From NCBI GenBank assembly GCA_028678815.1, contig JAJRCS010000223.1, positions 1-7,282 on the forward strand: a stretch of 7,282 nt of DNA, read 5' to 3'. The position numbers and the translations under genes are program-made. This document shows positions 1 to 4,963 of this stretch, piece after piece. Positions within the stretch are counted from its first letter, which is position 1. Each line of letters begins with the position of its first letter. The DNA comes from Methanomicrobiales archaeon. GTDB taxonomy: Archaea; Halobacteriota; Methanomicrobia; Methanomicrobiales; JACTUA01. The notes under the pieces are model-generated. The model saw only the letters and a program-made list of their open reading frames with translations, searched no databases and was not told the DNA's origin.

Positions 1-1
1 G

Positions 2-445
2 GAACGGTGCCGGGCGGGCTCCTGGAGGATCCCGGCCGAGACGGAGGTCCCCGTCCGGTCGGACCGGTTCGGGATCCGGGGGCTCGTGGACAAGATCTAC
101 GACGAGGAACCCTCCTTTGCCATCACCCGTCCCACCGAGGCCCCGGCCTTCGGCGTCCCCGGGTCCGACCGGATCCGGGTGGCGGCCTATGCCCTCTGCC
201 TGAGGGAGACCCTGGGTATCCCCTCGGCCCAGGGCAGGGTGGAGTACATCCCCTCGGGGGAAGCCCGGGTCTGCACACCCCAGCCCCGGGACCGGCGGGC
301 CGTGATCCGGGCGGCCGACGCGGTGCGGCGGATCCGGGAGGGCCAGATCCCGAGGAAGCCCCCCTCGGCACCCTGCAGGGGATGCCCCCATGACAACCGG
401 TGCAATACCGGCGGGAAGCGCCTCTCCGACCTGTTCCGGGTCTAG
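2..445 (+). CDS. Cas4-like PD-(D/E)XK / Fe-S nuclease-fold protein, 3' part only
   Basis: The reading frame is open from the left edge and ends at TAG 443-445, so only the C-terminal 147 residues are present and the true start lies outside. The fragment resembles the Cas4/DUF83 branch of RecB-like nucleases. A G-L-V-D segment (fragment residues 27-30) fits the metal-binding Asp strand, a D-R-I-R-V-A-A-Y helix (56-63) fits the conserved helix that carries QxxxY, and the end carries a C-x2-C-x5-C cluster (C125, C128, C134) like the three C-terminal Fe-S ligands of Cas4. The fourth Cys is normally N-terminal and would be off-window. Oddly, no clear (D/E)-x-K follows the Asp strand (the strand reads S-F-A-I-T-R), and Arg occupies the QxxxY Gln position, so nuclease activity is doubtful. 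No CRISPR repeats or other cas genes are visible, so a role in spacer acquisition cannot be claimed. It could instead be a stand-alone archaeal repair-type Cas4 relative. Confidence 0.72.
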   Translation, partial: ERCRAGSWRIPAETEVPVRSDRFGIRGLVDKIYDEEPSFAITRPTEAPAFGVPGSDRIRVAAYALCLRETLGIPSAQGRVEYIPSGEARVCTPQPRDRRAVIRAADAVRRIREGQIPRKPPSAPCRGCPHDNRCNTGGKRLSDLFRV

Positions 446-1389
446 AGGGTGGCCGGTGGCTGCCTCTCCGTTTCCATGAGGGTCTTCGAGACGATGTACT
501 CCCCCCGGGCCGTCCTCGTGGTGCCCACCACGAGCCAGAGCTCCTCCCCGTGCTCCTCGAGCATCCCCCGGGCTTCAACGATCTCCCCCTCGAGGGCCTG
601 GCCGCTGTAGGTGTGGGTGAAGGAGAGGATCCGGCTCACCTCCCCGTGGTCCACCAGGTAGACCGCCGGGGTATCATAGGAGTGGGCCGCGTCGGTGACC
701 CGGGCCTCGAGGGTCCTTCTCCCGGCCTGCCTCCCGCGCTGCGGGGTGGCCGCCTCCAGGTCGTCGTAGGACCTCGTGTAGAGGAGGTCGAAGTAGGTCC
801 CCCCGATCTCCCCCCGGTTCCACTTCCGGCGCTCGTGGAGGAGGAATGCGTCGAAGGGGATCTCCGGCTCCCGCTTCGCATAGACCGTCCGCCACATCTC
901 CGGGGAGAGGCCGGAGACCCGCCCGGCCCCGACGGCCTCCCGGAGGATCTCCCTTGCCCGGAAGAAGTCCGGGCCGTACACGACGAGGTCGATGTCCGAG
1001 GAGGCGGCCTCGAGGCCGAGGAGCCGCGACCCCGTGCACCCGAGGGAACCGGCGGGGAGGGCGAAGAGGTCTGCGAGCGCCCCCACGCGGCTGTCCCGGG
1101 CGGCGCAGAAGGCGAGCCGCTCCTCGGGCTTATAGATCCGCACCAGGTCTCCGGGGGGGATGCGGAGGACCTCGCCCAGGTACGAGGGCCTCTCCCTCCC
1201 GATGAGCCGGAAGGACTCCTCGAACCCGACCTTCCGGTACCGGGTCCCCTCCGGGTTCACCCGGTCCCCGGCGGGATCCGGGACGTACCGGAGGACGCAC
1301 CCTGCCCTCCGGGCATTGTCATAGGCAGCGACCGAGTAGATCCAGCCCTGCCGGTCCTCGACGAAGTCCCGGGGCCGGAGCGGCTTCAC
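442..1389 (-). CDS. Predicted nucleotidyltransferase, polymerase-beta fold (COG1665-type)
   Basis: This 315-residue protein has the nucleotidyltransferase signature: G-S at residues 120-121, then S-D-I-D-L-V-V-Y-G with two metal-binding aspartates (D132, D134). A likely third carboxylate, D201, sits in Y-F-D-L-L-Y. The N-terminal part (about 8-60) is a conserved-looking domain beginning R-D-F-V-E-D and containing L-R-Y-V-P-D. The C-terminal part (about 230-305) ends in a basic G-T-T-R-T-A-R-G-E-Y-I segment that could bind nucleic acid; that role is inference. It matches my recollection of the archaeal COG1665 family, whose substrate is not established. The start is GTG at 1389-1387, preceded by a GGGAGGGG-like ribosome-binding site. 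That GTG overlaps the TGA of sua5 (four shared bases, GTGA), which implies translational coupling. The gene is the last of the tRNA-ACT-sua5 unit. Its stop overlaps the stop of the convergent Cas4-like gene on CTAG. Confidence 0.85.
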   Translation of the reverse strand: MKPLRPRDFVEDRQGWIYSVAAYDNARRAGCVLRYVPDPAGDRVNPEGTRYRKVGFEESFRLIGRERPSYLGEVLRIPPGDLVRIYKPEERLAFCAARDSRVGALADLFALPAGSLGCTGSRLLGLEAASSDIDLVVYGPDFFRAREILREAVGAGRVSGLSPEMWRTVYAKREPEIPFDAFLLHERRKWNRGEIGGTYFDLLYTRSYDDLEAATPQRGRQAGRRTLEARVTDAAHSYDTPAVYLVDHGEVSRILSFTHTYSGQALEGEIVEARGMLEEHGEELWLVVGTTRTARGEYIVSKTLMETERQPPATL

Positions 1390-1970
1390 GCCCCCCTCCC
1401 TTCCTTCCTGAGGTAGTCATCCACCTCGTCCGCGAGGGTGCCCCTCCGGAGGATCCTCCGGTCCACCAGGTCCACGACGGTGCTCGGGGTGCCGGGCAGG
1501 GAGCCCCCGTCCACGAGGAGGTCGTACGGGACCCGGACTTCCCCCGGGGTCGCCGGGTCCGGCCCGCCCGAGATGTTCGCACTCGTGGCCGTGATGGGGG
1601 AGTCAAAACTCCCGATGATCCGGAGCGCCAGGTCATGGGCCGGGATCCGGATCCCGATCCTTCCTGTCCCCCCCGTGAGGAGGGAGGGGATGCAGGACCG
1701 GGCCCCGAGGATGACGGTCAGCGGGCCCGGGAGGAACCGGCCGATGAGGGCGAGGGCGAAGTCATCGGCAGAGGCGACGGCGCAGAGCATATCGGTGTCC
1801 GAGACCGCGATGGAGATGGGCTTTCCCAGGGGCCGGCCCTTGGCCTCGTAGACCCGGAGGAGGGCATCGTCGGAGAAGGCGTCGGCCCCGAGGCCGTACA
1901 CCGTGTCCGTGGGGTACACGATGATGCCGTCCCGTCTGAGGACCCGGACGGCCCGTTCCACGATGTCCAT
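1386..1970 (-). CDS. sua5: Threonylcarbamoyl-AMP synthase (Sua5/YrdC family)
   Basis: This enzyme makes L-threonylcarbamoyladenylate from threonine, bicarbonate and ATP in the cytoplasm. The KEOPS complex then transfers the threonylcarbamoyl group to A37 of ANN-decoding tRNAs (t6A). The 194-residue protein is a single YrdC domain: Y-P-T-D-T-V-Y-G-L-G (19-28), the K-G-R-P-L-G-K-P-I loop (44-52), P-G-P-L-T (81-85), G-I-R-I-P (106-110), T-A-T-S-A-N-I-S-G (127-135) and S-T-V-V-D-L (163-168). The extra C-terminal domain of long Sua5 proteins (about 340 residues) is absent, so it is the short TsaC-like form. The ATG start at 1970-1968 overlaps the upstream TGA by one base (TGATG), with GAGGAG five bases before it. 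The KEOPS subunit gene pcc1 lies in the same window on the other strand. The YrdC assignment is very secure; specificity for t6A rests on family knowledge. Confidence 0.95.
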   Translation of the reverse strand: MDIVERAVRVLRRDGIIVYPTDTVYGLGADAFSDDALLRVYEAKGRPLGKPISIAVSDTDMLCAVASADDFALALIGRFLPGPLTVILGARSCIPSLLTGGTGRIGIRIPAHDLALRIIGSFDSPITATSANISGGPDPATPGEVRVPYDLLVDGGSLPGTPSTVVDLVDRRILRRGTLADEVDDYLRKEGRGA

Positions 1971-2644
1971 CAGAACTCCTCGCCCCGCACCCTGTCGATG
2001 TTGAACTTCGCGTACCGGGAGACGTGCATGACGGCGAAGACCCCGGCCTGGATGGGGTCGGTGACCACGAGGTCGGCGTGCTTCGGCACCGAGCCCGCCA
2101 TCTTCAGGGCGATGACCGGGATCCCCGCCTCCCGGACCCGGTCCACCGCCTCGGAGATCTTCCCGCCCATGAGGGACCCCGCGAGGACGAGGATGGAGGC
2201 CCTCGGGAGCCGGACCACCGCGTCCACGGCCTGGGCGAGATCGTCCTCCCCGATGAGGGGGATGGTGTCCACGGAGATCCGCTCGCCCCGGATGTTGTGC
2301 CGGTCGGCCTCGTTCACCGCCCCGAGGGCCACCTGGGCCACCTGGGCACCGCCGCCGATGATGATGACCCGGGACCCGAAGATCCGGGAGAAGGTGGCAT
2401 AGGTAACGACGTCCCGGACCGCCGGGAGGTTCAGGAGGTCGGCGATGAGCCCTCCCCTGTCGTCCCCGCCCTCGAGCTCGAAGTAGAGGGAGGCGCAGCC
2501 CGTGCAGGGGCCGGAGGGGATGATGGACTGCTGGACCATGAGGATGTTCACCTCGTGGGCGGCCACCACCGCCGCGATATCCCGGAGGACCCCTGGCCGG
2601 TGTTCACAGGTGAGGCTGATGCCGTACGTCTCGGGGGTCTCCAT
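1970..2644 (-). CDS. ACT-domain protein of unknown function (COG1707-type)
   Basis: This 224-residue soluble protein has two parts. Residues about 7-82 form an ACT-like ligand-binding domain (H-R-P-G-V-L-R-D-I-A at 15-24, then V-N-I-L-M-V-Q-Q-S), which in other proteins senses amino acids or small effectors. Residues about 90-215 look like an alpha/beta, Rossmann-like domain with a glycine-rich I-I-I-G-G-G-A-Q-V-A turn (94-103) and L-V-L-A-G-S-L-M-G-G-K (152-162). This arrangement matches an archaeal family I recall as COG1707, conserved in methanogens without an assigned reaction. Three cysteines lie close together near P-C-T-G-C (47-50) and C13. The ATG at 2644-2642 lies only 11 nt after the tRNA-Gly 3' end, and the leader has at most a weak AGG ribosome-binding match. 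The stop overlaps the sua5 start by one base, so it is probably co-translated with sua5. A regulatory or metabolic role linked to threonine is only a guess. Confidence 0.85.
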   Translation of the reverse strand: METPETYGISLTCEHRPGVLRDIAAVVAAHEVNILMVQQSIIPSGPCTGCASLYFELEGGDDRGGLIADLLNLPAVRDVVTYATFSRIFGSRVIIIGGGAQVAQVALGAVNEADRHNIRGERISVDTIPLIGEDDLAQAVDAVVRLPRASILVLAGSLMGGKISEAVDRVREAGIPVIALKMAGSVPKHADLVVTDPIQAGVFAVMHVSRYAKFNIDRVRGEEF

Positions 2645-2655
2645 AGGACGCCTGA

Positions 2656-2726
2656 TGCGATAGCCGGGATTCGAACCCGGGCTAAAGGCTTGGGAAGCCT
2701 CTGTCCTGCCGCTAGACTACTATCGC
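2656..2726 (-). tRNA. tRNA-Gly, anticodon CCC
   Basis: The minus strand folds into a complete 71-nt cloverleaf. The 7-bp acceptor stem is GCGATAG/CTATCGC, followed by UA at positions 8-9. The D arm is GTCT-AGCGGCA-GGAC and carries the GG pair. The anticodon stem is GAGGC/GCCTT (one G-T pair) with loop TTCCCAA, the variable region has four bases, and the T stem CCGGG/CCCGG encloses TTCGAAT. The anticodon CCC lies at 2694-2692 and reads GGG glycine codons. The C2-G71 pair and anticodon C35-C36 agree with glycine identity. The discriminator base is A and the next bases are TCA, so CCA is not encoded. No intron is present. The following ATG is 11 nt downstream, so 3' end processing would leave an mRNA with a very short leader. 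Confidence 0.96.
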
Positions 2727-2758
2727 GCGGTTTTCCTGTAACATATCAGGGACTCCTC

Positions 2759-2772
2759 CATATAGATTCTTT
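2759..2772 (-). promoter_or_regulatory. Likely TATA/BRE promoter for tRNA-Gly and the downstream operon
   Basis: Read on the minus strand, this AT-rich stretch is AAAGAATCTATATG: a purine-rich BRE-like element followed by a TATA-like box centred near 2762. The usual archaeal spacing of about 25 nt puts initiation near 2736, roughly ten bases before the mature tRNA 5' end. It stands out against the surrounding G+C-rich DNA. It sits between the kinase stop codon and the tRNA, and no better promoter is visible before the ACT-domain gene. A second AT-rich candidate, CTGATATGTTAC (2749-2738), is too close to the tRNA for normal spacing. Confidence 0.6.
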
Positions 2773-2776
2773 CCCC

Positions 2777-4261
2777 TCACGCCGGACTGCTCCTCCGGAG
2801 GGTGAACCGGATGGCCGTCCCCTTCCCGGGCTCGCCCTCCACCCGGTCGGCCGCCCAGATCCGGCCCCCGTACCCCTCGATGATCATCCGGCAGATGTAG
2901 AGGCCGAGGCCCTTCCCGCTCTTCCCCGTCTTCCCCCGCTGGAACCGGTTGAAGACGAGGGGCTTCAGCTCCTCGGGGATGCCGGGGCCGTTGTCCTCGA
3001 CGGAGACGGTCACCTGTTCCCCCCCGTCCAGGACCCGGACCCAGAGCTCGATCCCCTTCCCCCCGAACTTGATGCTGTTCCCGATGAGGTTCCGGAAGAC
3101 CTCGGTGATGAGGCTGTTCGCGCAGACGGAGGCCTTCGTCCCGTCGTAGTGGATGGTGATGTCCGGGTGGTGCTCCAGCTCCGAGCGGATGACCGGGTCG
3201 AGGTCCAGGGAACGGCTCGCCTGGGACCGCTCCTGGATGGTCCGGATGGTGGTGACGTTCCGGATGATCTCGATGCTCTGCATGATGGCCCCCTCCATCT
3301 TCGCGAGCATCTGCTTCCCCCTGTCGTTCACGAGCTCGGCGAGGAGCTGGGCATAGCCGAGGCTCACGGTGTTCACGTTGTTGATATCATGGGACATGAT
3401 GTCCAGGTAGAGGTTCGCCTTGGTGTTCGCCTCCCCGAGCTCCTCCTGGAGGAGGGCCTTTTTTACCGCGCTCCCCACGGCCCGGGAGACCGACCCGAGC
3501 ATCGCCATCTCGTCCTCCTGGAGGGGGCGGGCCTCCCTCCGGCCTGCCACGATGAGGCCGGGGGCCTCGGACCCGGCGGGGAGCGGGATGAGGATGAGGG
3601 ACAGGATGCCCGCGGGGGAGAGGTCCCCGAAGGGGGACTCCTCACCCTTCAGGAAGACCGGGACCCCGCCGGAGAGGACCCGCCGGATGGGCTCCTCTGT
3701 CAGGCTGATGACCCCGAGCCGGCCCGCGGCATCCCCCGGGAGGGCGTCGTGGTACCGGAGGAGGCCCTGCTTCCCCTCACCCTCGGCGAGGTAGACCATG
3801 ACGAGGCCGGAGCCGGTGATCTCCCGGATCCGCTTCCCCGCGGTGGAGAGGATCTCGTCCAGGGTGGCCGAGGTGGAGGCGGCCGTGGTGATCTCGTTCA
3901 TGGCCGAGAGGTGCCTGTTCCGGCGCTGCAGGTTCCCTGCGAGGTACGCGATGATGGCCGCCACCCAGATGAAGACGAGGACCCGGATGAGGGCCTTCAC
4001 CAGGGCGTCCAGGGAGTACCCCGTGAGGAACCAGACGAGCCCGGCATAGATCCCCCCGAGGAGGGCCGCGAAGGGGATGGCGTATTTCGGGTTCCGGTAG
4101 GCGTTCAGGAGGATGGGGATGTAGTAGAGGTGGGGGAAGACGTCGGTGATGCCCTGCGAGACGGAGAAGATGGTCACCGCGATGGCGAGGAGCGAGGTGG
4201 CGGGTACGACGATGAGCCAGAGGATGCGGATGATATCCTCGTCCGAGTACTTCCCGGGCAT
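2777..4261 (-). CDS. Membrane-bound sensor histidine kinase with GAF-like domain
   Basis: This 494-residue kinase would autophosphorylate and pass phosphate to a response regulator. Four hydrophobic segments (about 11-33, 41-55, 59-79, 88-108) form a membrane anchor or sensor, including F-P-H-L-Y-Y-I-P-I (42-50). A GAF-like region spans about 120-270. The phospho-acceptor is most likely H291 in I-M-S-H-D-I-N-N, an H-box with D-I-N-N where most kinases have E-L-R-T/N-P. The ATPase domain is complete: N-box N391/N395, D423 in V-E-D-N-G-P-G-I-P, F-box V-F-N-R-F-Q-R-G (437-443) and G-K-G-L-G-L-Y (449-455). The ATG at 4261 follows GGAAGGGGG with seven bases between. No response regulator or receiver domain lies in the window, so the partner must be elsewhere. 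The signal is unknown. The tRNA promoter begins about ten bases after its stop and no terminator is evident, so readthrough into the tRNA unit is possible. Confidence 0.93.
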   Translation of the reverse strand: MPGKYSDEDIIRILWLIVVPATSLLAIAVTIFSVSQGITDVFPHLYYIPILLNAYRNPKYAIPFAALLGGIYAGLVWFLTGYSLDALVKALIRVLVFIWVAAIIAYLAGNLQRRNRHLSAMNEITTAASTSATLDEILSTAGKRIREITGSGLVMVYLAEGEGKQGLLRYHDALPGDAAGRLGVISLTEEPIRRVLSGGVPVFLKGEESPFGDLSPAGILSLILIPLPAGSEAPGLIVAGRREARPLQEDEMAMLGSVSRAVGSAVKKALLQEELGEANTKANLYLDIMSHDINNVNTVSLGYAQLLAELVNDRGKQMLAKMEGAIMQSIEIIRNVTTIRTIQERSQASRSLDLDPVIRSELEHHPDITIHYDGTKASVCANSLITEVFRNLIGNSIKFGGKGIELWVRVLDGGEQVTVSVEDNGPGIPEELKPLVFNRFQRGKTGKSGKGLGLYICRMIIEGYGGRIWAADRVEGEPGKGTAIRFTLRRSSPA

Positions 4262-4302
4262 GGGAAAGCCCCCTTCCTGTGGGTACCTTGGAAGGCCGGC
4301 AC

Positions 4303-4310
4303 CTTATAAG
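4303..4310 (-). promoter_or_regulatory. Candidate TATA box for the histidine kinase gene
   Basis: The palindrome CTTATAAG lies 42-49 bases before the kinase ATG. On the minus strand it is preceded by a purine-rich GGAGGGAG stretch that could serve as BRE. Initiation about 25 nt downstream, near 4281, would give a leader of about 20 nt that includes the GGAAGGGGG ribosome-binding site (4277-4269). Being palindromic, it could also be used toward rps15, but the flank on that side is pyrimidine- and GGC-rich and lacks a BRE-like element. Confidence 0.5.
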
Positions 4311-4364
4311 CTCCCTCCCCTTTCCAGCGATATCCTTATCACAGGACCCGGAGAAGTTGTACCT

Positions 4365-4463
4365 GCACCCCGAGAGGGTGCCGGCGATTGTAAATCCGAC
4401 GTGCCCCACGGCATGGCCCGGGAACCGGGCTCCGGGATTACTGAAGAGCTGACAGAGGCTCTT
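4365..4463 (+). other. Cluster of small inverted repeats upstream of rps15 (possible structured leader)
   Basis: Four short hairpins lie in tandem. GCACCC/GGGTGC (4365-4370 with 4376-4381) has a 5-base loop. GTGCC/GGCAT (4401-4405 with 4410-4414) includes one G-T pair. GCCCGG/CCGGGC (4416-4421 with 4425-4430) has a 3-base loop. AAGAGC/GCTCTT (4444-4449 with 4458-4463) has an 8-base loop. They fill much of the gap before the ribosome-binding site of rps15. They could form a structured mRNA leader, for example for ribosomal-protein autoregulation, or a small RNA. In DNA this G+C-rich, short inverted repeats also arise by chance. A weak AT-rich element, TTGTAAAT (4389-4396), could be a TATA box starting RNA near 4420, which would include only the last hairpin whole. 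Confidence 0.35.
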
Positions 4464-4488
4464 TTCCGGGCGTATTACAGTCCCTTTC

Positions 4489-4495
4489 AAGGAGG
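4489..4495 (+). promoter_or_regulatory. Strong Shine-Dalgarno site of rps15
   Basis: AAGGAGG ends five bases before the ATG at 4501. It is the best match to the anti-Shine-Dalgarno sequence in the window. It fixes the rps15 start and argues against a leaderless message. Confidence 0.85.
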
Positions 4496-4500
4496 AAACC

Positions 4501-4959
4501 ATGGCGAGAATGCATGCCCGCCGGAGAGGGAAGGCAGGGTCAGTACGACCCTACCGCAAGGAAGCTCCGGCCTGGTCCAACACCAACGCAAAGGAGATCG
4601 AGAAGGTCATCAGGGAGGAGCGGAAGCAGGGAAGGTCTGCCGCCGAGATCGGCCTCCTCCTCAGGGACAAGTTCGGGGTCCCGGACGTGAAGCTCGCGAC
4701 CGGAAAGCGCCTCGGCCAGATGCTCAGGGAGATGGGGATGGAGTCGAAGATCCCCGAGGACCTGAGAAACCTCATCGGGAAGGCCCTCGGGCTCAGGAAG
4801 CACCTGGCCACGAACAAGAACGACCTGCACAACAAGCGGCAGCTCCAGCTCATCGAATCCAAGGTGCGCCGGCTCGTGAAGTATTACATCAAGGCAGGGA
4901 CCCTCCCGCAGGACTGGGTCTACAAGCCGGAGACCGCAGAGATCCTCCTCTCCCGCTGA
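4501..4959 (+). CDS. rps15: Small-subunit ribosomal protein uS15 (archaeal S15)
   Basis: This is a primary component of the 30S platform that binds 16S rRNA. The 152-residue length is that of archaeal/eukaryotic S15, much longer than bacterial S15 (about 89), because of the N-terminal extension M-A-R-M-H-A-R-R-R-G-K. The conserved core is clear: D-L-R-N-L-I-G-K-A (87-95), N-K-N-D-L-H-N-K-R (104-112) and L-I-E-S-K-V-R-R-L-V-K-Y-Y (116-128), which form the rRNA-binding helices. Codon use is less extreme in G+C than the neighbours, with more AAG and AAC codons, as expected for a basic, highly expressed protein. It is the first gene of a four-gene plus-strand operon. The RecJ-like gene starts four bases after its stop. 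Confidence 0.98.
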   Translation: MARMHARRRGKAGSVRPYRKEAPAWSNTNAKEIEKVIREERKQGRSAAEIGLLLRDKFGVPDVKLATGKRLGQMLREMGMESKIPEDLRNLIGKALGLRKHLATNKNDLHNKRQLQLIESKVRRLVKYYIKAGTLPQDWVYKPETAEILLSR

Positions 4960-4963
4960 GAAC

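Noticed and set aside
400..1416. Open frame of 338 codons on the plus strand
   Set aside because: It is antisense to the nucleotidyltransferase, whose NTase motifs and start/stop overlaps are convincing. The plus-strand product is Pro/Gly/Glu-rich with no recognisable domain.
3460..3465. Run of six T on the plus strand (six A in the kinase mRNA) as a slippage or frameshift site
   Set aside because: It encodes an ordinary Lys-Lys pair within an intact frame, and no overlapping frame makes a plausible product.
2024..4309. Open frame of 761 codons on the plus strand, longer than any real gene here
   Set aside because: It runs antisense to the ACT-domain gene, the tRNA and the kinase. Its product is a low-complexity Pro/Gly/Asp/Glu-rich string without domains, as expected from the antisense frame of G+C-rich coding DNA, where stops are rare.
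4434..4463. C/D-box guide RNA, prompted by two CTGA motifs
   Set aside because: No C box (RTGATGA) is found at the proper distance, and no paired C'/D' boxes are visible.
4444..4464. Hairpin AAGAGC/GCTCTT followed by TTC as a transcription terminator
   Set aside because: It lies between divergent genes, where no transcript is expected to end, and the T run is too short. It is kept only as part of the possible leader structure.
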